This document shows, piece after piece, positions 19,936-28,877 of a stretch of 64,000 nt of DNA. Source of the DNA: Saccharopolyspora phatthalungensis (GTDB lineage: Bacteria; Actinomycetota; Actinomycetes; Mycobacteriales; Pseudonocardiaceae); assembly GCF_014203395.1 (NCBI RefSeq), contig NZ_JACHIW010000001.1, positions 4,633,501 to 4,697,500 on the forward strand. The letters run 5' to 3'. The notes beneath the pieces were generated by a model that saw only the letters and a list, made by a program, of their open reading frames with translations, did not search any database and was not told the origin of the DNA. Position 1 is the first letter of the stretch. Every line of letters begins with the position of its first letter. The translations under genes and the position numbers were made by a program.

Positions 19936-20961
19936 ATGCCCAGAAAGAACAACAACGCCGACAAGCCGACCACGCCCCGCACCCTGCAGGCCCTGCCCGC
20001 CACCAGCCCGGCCGCACCGGTGCGCACCGACGCTGAGGACAAGGTGTGGGCCGTGTTGTACGCCCACCCCAACTCGACCACCGCCGAGCTAGCCGAGGCT
20101 GCCAAGGTGGGTCGGTCCACTGCCGGGAAGATCCTCGCCGCCTGGGACAAGGACGGCACCGTCACCCGCATCTCCGGTATCGCCGAAGGCGGTCGCCGCG
20201 CCGCCGACCGGTGGACGGTCAACGACCCCGCGGATACCGCGATCCCGGAAGCGGAAACGGTCGACGAGCCGTCGAACGCCGACGAGGCCAGCACCACTGC
20301 GGACGTCCCCGACGAGCAGGGGGCCGACACTGCAACGACGAAGGAGATCCCCACCGAGGACACCGTGTCCAGCATGGACTGCTCCCCGATCGAGCCGGTC
20401 CCGGATTTGCCCACGCATCCGGACACCGGGGCGAACAACTCCTCCGGGAAGCCACCGTTGGCGAAGGCTGGCCGGTTGGGCAAGGGGGAGCTGCGGGGCA
20501 TGGTTGAGGACTTCCTGACCGAGCACGCGGGCGAGCAGTTCAGCCCGAACGCGATCGGCAAGGCCCTGAACCGGTCTGCGGGCGCGGTGAACAACATATG
20601 TGGGTCATCGGAGGCCGGGGAACGGTCCGAGCCAGGCTGCGAGTCCTCGGAGGAAGATCTCGTGGAGGTGCTTGCTGCGTTGGAGGCAGAGGGCCGCGTG
20701 GTGCGTGTGGACTCCGGCGATCTGACGCGGTGGCGGGTGGTGCAGGGGCGGAAGGCGCGGTTGGCGAAGGGCGCGTTGCACGGGTTGGTGGAGGACTTCC
20801 TGACCGAGAATCCCGGTGAGCACGGACCGGCCGCGATCAGCAAAGCACTCGGCCGCTCCAGTGGCGCGGTGGCGAATGCGTTGGAGCGCTTGACCGGACG
20901 GGGAGCGGCGGTGCGGACATGTGACCAGCCGCGCAGGTACTCGGCAGTGCGGGAGGCGTAA
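19936..20961 (+). CDS. Winged-helix (MarR-like) regulator fused to element-borne C-terminal winged helix
   Basis: 341 residues. ATG 19936 follows AAGGAGAGG at 19921. An N-terminal winged HTH (VWAVLYAHPNSTTAELAEAA, KVGRSTAGKILAAWDKDGTV) is followed by an acidic linker. Next is a second HTH (GELRGMVEDFLTEHAGEQFS, NAIGKALNRSAGAVNN), which is interrupted at 20595. From 20596 the reading frame continues through an insertion into CGSSEAGERSEP, a partial wing and a further complete copy of the same HTH type (GALHGLVEDFLTENPGEHGP, AISKALGRSSGAVANALERL). The original end of the gene (ALEKVVADGYALKTQ) is found 3.9 kb away at 24478. The 5' part is therefore host sequence and the 3' part belongs to the inserted element, yet the frame stays open. 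DNA-binding regulator by fold; target unknown. Confidence 0.75.
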   Translation: MPRKNNNADKPTTPRTLQALPATSPAAPVRTDAEDKVWAVLYAHPNSTTAELAEAAKVGRSTAGKILAAWDKDGTVTRISGIAEGGRRAADRWTVNDPADTAIPEAETVDEPSNADEASTTADVPDEQGADTATTKEIPTEDTVSSMDCSPIEPVPDLPTHPDTGANNSSGKPPLAKAGRLGKGELRGMVEDFLTEHAGEQFSPNAIGKALNRSAGAVNNICGSSEAGERSEPGCESSEEDLVEVLAALEAEGRVVRVDSGDLTRWRVVQGRKARLAKGALHGLVEDFLTENPGEHGPAAISKALGRSSGAVANALERLTGRGAAVRTCDQPRRYSAVREA

Positions 20962-21026
20962 CCGCGACAAGCGATGCAACCGCCTGGTAGGGGTGTTCCC
21001 GTGACGCGGGAGCACCCCGCCTTCGC

Positions 21027-21299
21027 TTATTCGGTTGGTGATGTAGGGCTGTGGGGCGCGGTATCGGGACGAAACACGGTGAACTGCAGAGCATCAAGGA
21101 ACGCACCGAGACCGCAGACGGGGTGATAGCCGTGCCGGGTGAGGAATCGGCGAAGCTCGCAGTGGACGGCGGGGCTGCTTGTGCGGAGGAATTCTTCGCA
21201 GAGACCGAGAAGTTCGGCAGTGCCGGCATCGCTGCTGGTTGCCTCGGTGATCTCGTCGTTGTCGGGGAGTTCGTCGGGATCGTAATCCTGCATGGTCAC
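21027..21299 (-). CDS. Small acidic protein in the TnpC position of the Tn554-like element
   Basis: 90 residues from a GTG at 21299 with AAAGGAACC just upstream; an ATG two codons later is possible. The sequence is acidic at the N-terminus (MQDYDPDELPDNDEITEA) and then helical (TAELLGLCEEFLRTSSPAVH, CELRRFLTRHGYHP). No known catalytic motif. It lies 13 bases after the large recombinase gene and ends the three-gene unit. In Tn554 the third gene encodes a small protein affecting orientation and frequency of transposition; I assign this role by position only. Confidence 0.6.
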   Translation of the reverse strand: MTMQDYDPDELPDNDEITEATSSDAGTAELLGLCEEFLRTSSPAVHCELRRFLTRHGYHPVCGLGAFLDALQFTVFRPDTAPHSPTSPTE

Positions 21300-21312
21300 G
21301 GTTCCTTTGTGG

Positions 21313-23235
21313 TCAGGAGGCGTTGGCGTCGAGCCGCTCGAGGAGACCGTCGAAGACCTTCACCCGGCCGACTTGGCCTTTGTTCTCGGCGTCGTCGCGT
21401 TGTTTTTCCAGGGTGGGGCGGAATTCGATGGTGGTGACGAAGAACGTGCAGGATTCACAGATCGACTCGAAATGGCAGTCCAGCTCGACAGGTCGGGCGC
21501 AGTAGCCATTGCCCAGCATGCGGCGGTGCATCTCCGCGCGGAGCTTGCGCATCTGGTTGCCTTCGGCATCGGCGGGCAGCTCCTTGGGCTGGTCATAGAG
21601 CGCTTCGACCTTCTCCGACACGGAGAAGTACTCATTGGCCACGGTGCGATTGGCGATGCGGGCATAAACAAGCGTCATCGAAAGTGTCTTGTGACCAAGC
21701 AGCGCGGCGAGGGCTTCCAGGGTCATGCCGCGGTTGATGGCTTGGGTGGCCAGAGTGTGCCGGAGTTGGTGCGGGCTGGCATGACCGATTCCGGCGCTGC
21801 GGGCGCATTCCGCCAGCCCCAGCCGGACTCGGCCCCGGCTGATGCGGCGCCCTCGGTCGACGAACAGATAGCTGGTACGCAAACCCTCAGGACGATCGGC
21901 CACCCACTGATCCAGGAGTTCCTTCAGCTGGGGGTGCAAGGGAATGTAGCGATCATTGTGCAGTTTCCCCAGCGGTACCCGCAACCAGTATCCGGCGCCG
22001 ATCTGCACCACAGCGTCGGTGGTCAGGTCAAGGAACTCGCCGATGCGCAGCCCTGTGCGGGCAAGGAACTCCACGGACAGCCGGACGAAGAAGTCGGAGT
22101 GGTCACGGGCTGCCTGCAGCAGCTTCGCGGCGGCCGGATCGTCGATGAACCGCGGCAGCGGCTTGTCCTGGATCGGCAGGTCACCGGGTAGCACCAGCCA
22201 TCCCCGGGGCGCGTCAGGATGCCCGGTTTCAGCGAGGTCATCGAACACTGCGCGCAGCATTGCCAGCCGGCGGTAGAAGGTGCGTTTGCTGACCGGGGCG
22301 TCCTTGCTATGCGCGGGAGTTGTGGCCAGATGCTGTTTGTAGGCTTCGATGTGCTCGCGCCGCAGATCGGCCACCCGGTGCGCGTCGGGTGCATGGCTGA
22401 CGAGATATTCGGCGAACCCCAGCAGGGTCTGGCGTTCGCCGATCACGGTGCTTTCCGCCCGCACGGTCGCACGTTGATCGAGATACTGGGTGAGCGTCGC
22501 GGCCAGCCCGGGCGCCACAGCGTCCCAGCGGCGTTGGAAATCGCACCGTGCCGCCAGATTGCGCCTGCGCGGGAACTCCTCGACCTGGCCCAGGTGGAAC
22601 AAGGTCGCCTGGACTTCGAAGAAGCTGGTGTTGAGCATGTTCGACATCACGACGTGGCCCTGCTCGCGCATCCGCTGCCACAACGCCAGCCGCGCCGATT
22701 CCATCTGCGACACGGTGATGTCCTGTGGAGCGACTCCGGCGATGACCGAGAGCCGGACCAGCGTCAGCCACTGCCGCGCTTCCCAGTCTCTGCCCGACGA
22801 GCGCATGGCGCTGTTGCCGAGCGTGGAAGCCATGCCGGCGAACCGGTCATGAAACTCTGAATTGAGGCGGGCGGCGAAACGCCCCACGCCGCTGAGGGTG
22901 AGCAGGTAGTCGATCACGTCGACTCCGGACAGCCTCTGCGTACACAGACACCACGTCACAACGTTGCGCATCTCAGCCGGCAATCGAATTTGCTCGTCGA
23001 GGCTGAGCTGGAGCCATCCCGCCGGAGTATCGAAACGCCGGCAGAACGTGCGCGCCCTGTTGGTGAGCTTCCGTGCGTCGGCACGGAATCCGGCGACGCT
23101 CACATCGGCCACGAACCGCGACACGAACAGCCGATGGCGCGTGTCCAATTCGCGGTGATAGACGCTACCGGCAGGACGCTCGCCCATCGATGCTGCCGTG
23201 CTGTCGGGACCGGGTTGGCGGTACTGACGGCCCAT
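21313..23235 (-). CDS. TnpB-like large tyrosine recombinase
   Basis: 640 residues from ATG 23235, four bases after the upstream stop, with GCGGAG before it; a GTG at 23253 is an alternative. The C-terminal half has the tyrosine recombinase catalytic set: Arg in TGLRIGEFL, HQLRHTLATQ, GHKTLSMTLVYARI with the Tyr nucleophile. After it comes a short Cys/His cluster (DCHFESICESCTFF) that may bind metal, also seen in TnpB-type recombinases. The large N-terminal region (~300 residues) has no domain I recognise. It works with TnpA-like and the small third protein in the family. Confidence 0.85.
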   Translation of the reverse strand: MGRQYRQPGPDSTAASMGERPAGSVYHRELDTRHRLFVSRFVADVSVAGFRADARKLTNRARTFCRRFDTPAGWLQLSLDEQIRLPAEMRNVVTWCLCTQRLSGVDVIDYLLTLSGVGRFAARLNSEFHDRFAGMASTLGNSAMRSSGRDWEARQWLTLVRLSVIAGVAPQDITVSQMESARLALWQRMREQGHVVMSNMLNTSFFEVQATLFHLGQVEEFPRRRNLAARCDFQRRWDAVAPGLAATLTQYLDQRATVRAESTVIGERQTLLGFAEYLVSHAPDAHRVADLRREHIEAYKQHLATTPAHSKDAPVSKRTFYRRLAMLRAVFDDLAETGHPDAPRGWLVLPGDLPIQDKPLPRFIDDPAAAKLLQAARDHSDFFVRLSVEFLARTGLRIGEFLDLTTDAVVQIGAGYWLRVPLGKLHNDRYIPLHPQLKELLDQWVADRPEGLRTSYLFVDRGRRISRGRVRLGLAECARSAGIGHASPHQLRHTLATQAINRGMTLEALAALLGHKTLSMTLVYARIANRTVANEYFSVSEKVEALYDQPKELPADAEGNQMRKLRAEMHRRMLGNGYCARPVELDCHFESICESCTFFVTTIEFRPTLEKQRDDAENKGQVGRVKVFDGLLERLDANAS

Positions 23236-23239
23236 GCGA

Positions 23240-24322
23240 TCATCTCCGCCCACGGAGAGGGACCACCCGGGCGAGTGCCTGCCCGGTTGGAGGATAGAGT
23301 TCCGCGTCGATGGTGTTCATCGCCGTCGAGTACTGCTCGGCCAGCCAGTCGTTGGTCAGATGCAGATACATGCGAGTTGATTCGATGCAGGCGTGCCCGG
23401 CCTGAGCTTGAATCGCCTCCAGCGGCATGCCCGCCTCCCGCAACCTCGTGAAGCACGTGTGCCGGAGCTGGTGGCAGGTCAGCTTCCGCAAACCCGCACG
23501 GCGGCAGGCATTTTCGACGATCTCGTCCAGCCCCTCCGCGCTCAGCGGACCGCCACGACGGGGCCGCTTCAGCGCCACGAACAAATGGTCCGTGCTGATC
23601 TCGGTCGGCCGTTCCTGCGTGAGGTAGTCGCCGAGTTCAGCGAAAAACCTCGACGAGATCGGTACATAACGCTGCGCTCCACCCTTGCCGTCGGAGATAA
23701 ACAGCCGCCGTGATCCGGGATCGACATCCTCCGGCCTCAGCCCCAGCACTTCGCAGCGCCGCAGACCGCCCAGCAGCATGGCCAACGCCATCGCCCGATC
23801 CCGCCGAGTGCGCAACGCCCCGAGAAACGCATCCACCTCCTGAGGAGTCAGGATCCTCGGCAGTGTCCGTGGAGTGCGGATCAACGCCCCACCACGGCGA
23901 GTGCGGGATGATCCTGGGCGACGCGTGGCCAGACCGCACGGCACCGGATTCGCGTGAACACCCGCGTCACCGAGCGCTACCAGATAGCCAAACAGACCGG
24001 AAACACTCGACAATCGGCGCTTGATCGTCCGCGCAGACAGGCCCTTCTCGCCATCGTCCAACCGCACGACCCGCCCGCCGTGGCGAGGGGCTCGCTGGGC
24101 GGTGATGAACGCGTACACATCCGCAGTGGTTACCTCGACCGGATCCTTGCTGATCTCGGTGAAGAACACCTTCAAATCGAACGCCACGGCCAACAGCGTG
24201 TTCGGCCGAGCCCGCGCCCTCACGAACTCCAGATAACGGTCCACCTCGCGATGGCCGAGCCGAACCGCGTGAGCCGTCCCATCAGGGTTCAGCTCCCGCT
24301 CCATCACCGGCACCCACGCCAT
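23240..24322 (-). CDS. TnpA-like tyrosine recombinase
   Basis: About 360 residues. ATG 24322 (MAWVPVMERELNPDG) is taken as start; the frame is open to a GTG at 24352, so the start is uncertain. A core-binding domain (RPNTLLAVAFDLKVFFTEIS) precedes the catalytic domain with Arg in GGLRRCEVLGL, the HQLRHTCFTRL box and AGHACIESTRMYLHL. Length and position match TnpA of Tn554-family elements. It is the first gene of the leftward trio, followed after 4 bases by the TnpB-like gene. Confidence 0.85.
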   Translation of the reverse strand: MAWVPVMERELNPDGTAHAVRLGHREVDRYLEFVRARARPNTLLAVAFDLKVFFTEISKDPVEVTTADVYAFITAQRAPRHGGRVVRLDDGEKGLSARTIKRRLSSVSGLFGYLVALGDAGVHANPVPCGLATRRPGSSRTRRGGALIRTPRTLPRILTPQEVDAFLGALRTRRDRAMALAMLLGGLRRCEVLGLRPEDVDPGSRRLFISDGKGGAQRYVPISSRFFAELGDYLTQERPTEISTDHLFVALKRPRRGGPLSAEGLDEIVENACRRAGLRKLTCHQLRHTCFTRLREAGMPLEAIQAQAGHACIESTRMYLHLTNDWLAEQYSTAMNTIDAELYPPTGQALARVVPLRGRR

Positions 24323-24477
24323 CAGCGCACCACCATGACTCCGCAGCATCACCCCGCCCCAGCAGGGTTACGGGAAGACACGCCGACCCGACCGAGCAAT
24401 ACGCCCCTGCCGGGAAACATCAACAAACGGCCGAACTCCTGGGGCCGTAGGCCGCGCCATCACCCGCATATCCACAC

Positions 24478-24570
24478 GCGCTGGAGAAGGTGGTCGCCGA
24501 CGGCTACGCCCTCAAGACCCAGAACTCGCCCAAGCGTTTCGCCGCCAAGCTCGACGAGCCCGGCACCTAA
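24478..24570 (+). pseudogene. Detached 3' end of the winged-helix gene
   Basis: Thirty codons plus stop read ALEKVVADGYALKTQNSPKR and then FAAKLDEPGT. This is the wing and C-terminus that normally follows the GAVNN recognition helix in the same regulator family. Joined to codon AAC at 20595 it gives a continuous frame of typical length for the family, which defines the insertion point of the Tn554-like element. There is no start codon, so it is not translated by itself. Confidence 0.7.
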
Positions 24571-25742
24571 TGATCTTTCGGTATTTGAGTGATCTTGGTT
24601 CATAGGGAAAGGCCGGTATGGTCGAGAAACGCGAAGCACAGCTGGTAGCTGTTGCCGATGCGTTCGAGTCCGGTCTCCGCTGCGGTGTGGGCTTCGTCGA
24701 TGGTGTCGGGGCAGAGGTTGGCGAGTTCGGTTGCCTTGACGTTGCCCCAGATCTGTTCGACGGGGTTGAGGTCGGGGGCGTAGGCGGGCAGCGGTTCGAC
24801 GTGCAGCCAGCGTCGCTGGGTGGCCAGCCAGGCTTTCATGGCATTGGAGCGGTGAGCGGGCAGGCCGTCCCAGATCAGCGTGACCGGGTCTCCGCCAAAG
24901 TGATGGTGCAGGTCGGTGAGGAACTCGATCAGCGAGGAGGTGTCGTAGGCGCCGTGTTCGGCCTGGAACACCAACGTCGCCTGGCTGCCATCGGGCCGGT
25001 AGGCCAGCGCGGCCGACATCGACATCCGCTTCCAGGAGAACCGGTGCCGCAGCACCGGAGTCTGTCCCTTGGGCGCCCAGGTGGCTCTTACCGCTGGAAG
25101 CAGGGAGAATCCGCTTTCGTCTTGGAAGCAGATCCAGGCACCTCGGCGCCGGGCGCTTTTTTTATCCGCGGCCAGTCGGTTTTGATCCATTCCTCGATCG
25201 CGGCATCATCACGCTCGGTCGCGCGCCGGGCCGGGCGCTGGCGGCTCCAGCCCAGTCGCTCGCGCAGGATTGTCCAGGTCTGCGTCTGTGAGTACCGGAC
25301 CCCGGTCACCCGCTCGATCACCTCGCTCACTCGCGCCAGGGTCCACATCTCGGTCGCGAACCCGTGGGCACGCGGGCCTTTGATCAACTCCGTTTCGACC
25401 TCGGCCAGTTGCTCATCGGAGAGCTTGGGCATCCGCCCGGCACGACCGGCACCCTCCAGTGCCGCCCGGCCTCCGTCCTGCCACATCTGGTACCACCGCG
25501 ACGCCGTCTGCGCCGAGACCCCCAACGCCGAGGCCACATCGACCTGGCGCTTTCCGCGACGAAACATCTCCGCCGCACGCATCCGGCGCTCACGCAACCC
25601 GTCGAAATCCCGTCCAGCGGCTACACGTTTGCTCTCACGGGCCTGGCCGCCCGTCGACTGTGAAGACTTCGGCACACCACGATTGTCCCACCAGGCAACA
25701 CAAAACAAGCGCAACGACTCACCCTATTAACAAAAGATCATT
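24568..25742. mobile_element. IS630-type insertion sequence
   Basis: About 1.17 kb. Ends are inverted: left AATGATCTTTCGGTA from 24569, right (minus strand) AATGATCTTTTGTTA ending near 25741. It carries one transposase in two overlapping frames. It sits directly against the stop codon of the detached regulator fragment on one side and against an integrase fragment on the other. I see no clear TA duplication. Confidence 0.6.
24600..25714 (-). CDS. IS630-family transposase, probably made by -1 ribosomal frameshifting
   Basis: The first frame (from ~25714; a GTG at 25675 is an alternative) gives an HTH region: RRGKRQVDVASALGVSAQTA, SRWYQMWQDGGRAALEGAGR and a winged second HTH. The second frame (24600-25190) gives the DDE domain: WICFQDESGFSLLP (first Asp), TLIWDGLPAHRSNAM (second Asp) and YAPDLNPVEQIWGNVKA (Glu). 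The frames overlap at seven A residues on the minus strand (T7 at 25157-25163), read ATA AAA AAA GCG in frame 0. A -1 slip joins IKK to SARRRGAWICFQDE and yields a full-length enzyme. This heptamer is a classic slippery site, so the element may be active. Confidence 0.75.
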
Positions 25743-25935
25743 GATATAGCGGGATTTGGCCAGCTTTGGGGTCCAGCCACGGGCCTCGGTGTCGGTCGGT
25801 GTCGAGGCATTGGGCGTAGTGCAGGAGCTTCCGTCTTGGTGTGGAATCCGGACACTGACCCGATGGATCCGTCCGGTCTCGAGTACCGGACCCGCAAGCG
25901 CTTGCCCTGTTTTTTCGATGTGAGCCATGACCCCA
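25738..25935 (-). pseudogene. N-terminal fragment of a tyrosine integrase
   Basis: Across two minus-strand frames the Arm-domain start of an integrase can be read: MAHIEKTGQ, KRLRVRYSRPDGSIGSVSGF, HTKTEA and, after a frame change, YAQCLDTDRHRG and WLDPKAGQIPL. It ends at the IS630 terminus. The same domain plan begins the intact integrase at 3070, but this is a different sequence. Confidence 0.6.
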
Positions 25936-26190
25936 CGTACCCGATTGGCCACTCCAGAGAGCGGGCCACCACACTTGTTGTGGTTTTCCTGCTTGCGGTG
26001 CCGAGGGCGTCGGCGAGGCCGTTCAGGCCGAGGACGCTGGACCTTCGAAAGCCGTCCCTCAACGCCTTCACTTTCGACGGATGACCTTCGGATGAAACTG
26101 AACACCAACAGGTCCAGTTGCATCGTCGAGGTGGAGCCCTGCGGAAGCTTCGTTCCTGATACAGACTCAGGCCGGACTCTCCTTACTTAG

Positions 26191-27187
26191 AGGCTCCGGC
26201 AGTAGGCGGGGAAGCTGATCTTTGGCTGGGGCTGCCAACAGGGACGGGCATGGCCGCAGGTGATCATGAAGTTGCTGACGCTTCGTGATCACAAGGAACG
26301 ACCATGCCCGTGCTCCCATCCTCTCTCATCGAACCGATCTGGGTCCAATTCGCCGCGTTGCTGCCGGAGAAACCGACCTTCGACGCCCGCCATCCATTGG
26401 GTTGTCACCGCAAGCGCATCCCCAACCGAGTCGTCTTCGAGCACGTCATCGACGCCTTGGTGCATGGCTCCGGCTACGAGCGCATCGCCACCAGCCGGTG
26501 TTCGGACCGCACGATCCGACGCAGGCTCATCGAGTGGGCCGAACTGGAGATCGCCACCAAGCTCCACGCACTGTGCCTGGCCGCGTTCGACAAGATGATC
26601 GGCCTGCAGTTGGGGGAGATCTCCGCCGATGGATGCATCACCAAAGCACCGTGCGGCGGCGAGAAAGCCGGTCCCTCTCCGGTGGACCGCCGCAAAGGCG
26701 GACTGAAACGCTCCGCAGCCACCGAAGGCACCGGCGTACCCCTGGGAATCGTGTCCGCGGGCGCGAACCGGCACGACTCGCCACTGCTGGAACCCACGCT
26801 GGCCCAGACCCGCCAGCAGGTCGCCGACCTACCCGGCGGTGGCCTGCCTGCCGACGCCAGGGTGCACCTCGACAGTGCTTATGACAGCGGCAAGACCCGG
26901 GATCTGCTCAGCGAGCACGCCTTGACCGGTGTCATCGCCCGCAAAGGCGTTGCCGCTCCGATCCAGGCCGGCAGAAGGTGGGTGGTCGAACGCACCCACT
27001 CGTGGATGAACAACTTCGGCAAACTGCTGCGCTGTACCGACCGCAACGGCGACATCGTCGACTTCTACCTCTACCTCGCCGCCGCGATCGTTACCGTCCG
27101 TCAACTCATCCAACGCGCCAGGCCCCTCTACCGCTGGGACACCCGCCCCACCACACGACGCCTCAAATGATCCAAATGCCGGAGCCA
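26191..27187. mobile_element. Complete IS5-family insertion sequence with target duplication
   Basis: 997 bases. Terminal repeats GGCTCCGGCA at 26192 and its inverse ending at 27186. CTTAG flanks both sides (26186-26190 and 27188-27192), consistent with the YTAR target habit of IS5-type elements. The transposase gene is intact. The right copy of CTTAG includes the TAA stop of the helicase pseudogene, so insertion was at the very end of that gene. Confidence 0.8.
26304..27170 (+). CDS. IS5-family transposase
   Basis: 288 residues and no frame break. N-terminal region SLIEPIWVQFAALLPEKPTF is typical of the family. DDE residues: Asp in GEISADGCITKAP, Asp in VHLDSAYDSGKT, Glu in RRWVVERTHSWMNNFGKLLR. 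ATG 26304 follows AAGGAACG in the terminal region. The single complete frame, intact terminal repeats and matching target duplications suggest a recent insertion. Confidence 0.9.
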   Translation: MPVLPSSLIEPIWVQFAALLPEKPTFDARHPLGCHRKRIPNRVVFEHVIDALVHGSGYERIATSRCSDRTIRRRLIEWAELEIATKLHALCLAAFDKMIGLQLGEISADGCITKAPCGGEKAGPSPVDRRKGGLKRSAATEGTGVPLGIVSAGANRHDSPLLEPTLAQTRQQVADLPGGGLPADARVHLDSAYDSGKTRDLLSEHALTGVIARKGVAAPIQAGRRWVVERTHSWMNNFGKLLRCTDRNGDIVDFYLYLAAAIVTVRQLIQRARPLYRWDTRPTTRRLK

Positions 27188-27188
27188 C

Positions 27189-28877
27189 TTAGTCCAACTG
27201 TTGTTCGGGTACGCTCGCTTGGTCGAGCATTGTGTAGAAGTCGGCGATCGTGCCATGGCGCGCTGCTGCGGACGTGGTGGCGAAGATCAGCCGTTGTGCC
27301 GCGCGGGACAGTCCGACGAAGAACGCCGAGGCTGATTCGTCCGGGTCGCGTTCGTGTGCCCACCAATTGCTCGTCGTCGAGTCGGAGGAAGAAAACGGTG
27401 TGGTACTCGAGCCCTTTGCTGCGGTGGACGGTCAGCAACGAGACGGCGTCGGCGGATTCGAAGTCGTCGAAGACCTGTGCCCAGTCGGGGGCGCTTTGGG
27501 TAACCTCGGTCAGTCGGGCGGTGACGGAGCCGGCTATGGCGTCAAGGTCCTCGCCGTGTCGTGCGGAGGCGGTGTATCGACGCCGATCGGCTGGGCCACA
27601 ATGCTCGAGAACGACGGCTACGACATCGTTGGGGTCGGTTTCGGTCGGGGTGCGCGCGTTGAGCCACGTTGGCAGTTTCCGTGTGGTGTGGTCAGTTCGT
27701 CGCTGACACTGCGGGCAGAATCCTCGTCCGGGTCGAGACCCCGGAGTGCGATTAGCACGGTCGATACCTCGTTCCAAACCGTGGTGAGGCCATGAGGTTC
27801 GGCCGCCAGGCGCAGCATGCCGAGGAGCAGGCGAGCTACGTCGTTTTTGAGCAGGCTCTGGAGTTTCATGCCGCCGACTTGGGCGGTGTCGTTGCGGAGG
27901 CGCATGCCGTGGTGGGCCAAACGGTGCCGGAACCGTTCCTCGAAGTCGGCGACTTTCTGGCGTGCGAGGAGAGCGAAATTGGCGGGGCGCGGTGGGAGTT
28001 CGCGATGTCCTGGGCGATCCAGGCCGCGAATCGGTCGGCCTCGCGAGCGGTGTCGGGAAAACGCCACAGTCCGACCGGTTCGTGGCCTTCCTCGGCCAAG
28101 GCTTTCGACTCGGCCCGGACGGAGGAGCGGTCGAGCCGGGTGGCGATGACGTGGTGGAGCGCGACCAAGGGCGGCGACGAGCGGAAGTTCCACTTCAGAG
28201 GGTGCGGGCTCGCGTCGAAGGAGCTGATGAATTTCGCGAAGGCAGTAGGTGATCCGCAGCGCGCGGCGAAGTTGGGGGACCACGCGCACCAGCCGTTCGG
28301 CCAGGCGGTTGAGCATCACGAAGTCGAGGCGTTGCGGCGTGGTGTTCAGGTAAAGCTCCTGCAACCACCGCCACGCGGCGACGACCTTCGGGTCCCCGGA
28401 GGGGGTGCTCGGCGTTACGAGCGGGAGGTCCCAAACTCCGACGAAAGGCCGTTCTGGTTGCGCCATAAGCGGTGGACGCCGGGTTGTTGATGAAGGTCGT
28501 TTGCGGGCGCGGCTTCCAGGACTCGATCTCGTACGAGCCGGTCAGCGCCCCGGTCGCGACGATGCCCTTGTGAACTTGTCGAAGGTCATCGACACGAAGC
28601 GCTCGGCGTGTTCGGGGATGCGGTCGCGGCCCCTGCATTCGAGGTTGGCGGCGGCGTCGCGTTTGAACGAGATGGCGAGAATCCGCCGTGGTGCTGGGCA
28701 CGCGCCGGTCTGCAGCAGGTATGCGACCTTCTGTGCGAGAAATTCGGTCTTACCCGCGCCAGGACCGGCGATGGCCGCCGTGCACCCGGTTGCGGGCAAC
28801 GCGTCTCGCGCAGCGGGTTCGAGTTGGTCGATTCCGACCGGGTGCCAGCCGTTTAGCGGGTCTTTCTCGCTGATCAC
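27189..28877 (-). pseudogene. UvrD/Rep-type helicase, GajB-like (Gabija defence), decayed
   Basis: ATG 28877 overlaps the preceding nuclease stop (ATGA). The N-terminal frame is intact to ~28545 with Walker A AAIAGPGAGKTEFLAQK and ILAISFKRDAAANL. Then pieces in several frames follow: LYLNTTPQRLDFVMLNRLAE, LVRVVPQLRRALRITYCLRE, QKVADFEERFRHRLAHHGMR, LLLGMLRLAAEPHGL and the motif V region VSLLTVHRSKGLEYHTVFFL. The end reads ARHGTIADFYTMLDQA to TAA at 27189. At least four frame changes and a missing central part exclude function. A UvrD helicase coupled to an OLD-type nuclease is the make-up of Gabija; hence the call. Confidence 0.6.

Larger units (their letters stand above)
20596..24477. mobile_element. 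Tn554-like transposon (tandem tyrosine recombinases) inserted in the winged-helix gene
   Basis: 3,882 bases between the two halves of a winged-helix gene: GTGAACAAC at 20587-20595 and GCGCTGGAGAAG from 24478. Ends are imperfectly inverted: left ATATGTGGGTCATCGG, right (minus strand) ATATGCGGGTGATGGC, agreeing at 12 or 13 of 16 places. Contents in order of transcription on the minus strand: TnpA-like recombinase, TnpB-like large recombinase, small TnpC-position protein. Gene order, sizes and overlaps match the Tn554 family, which uses site-specific integration without target duplication (established knowledge). Confidence 0.65.
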
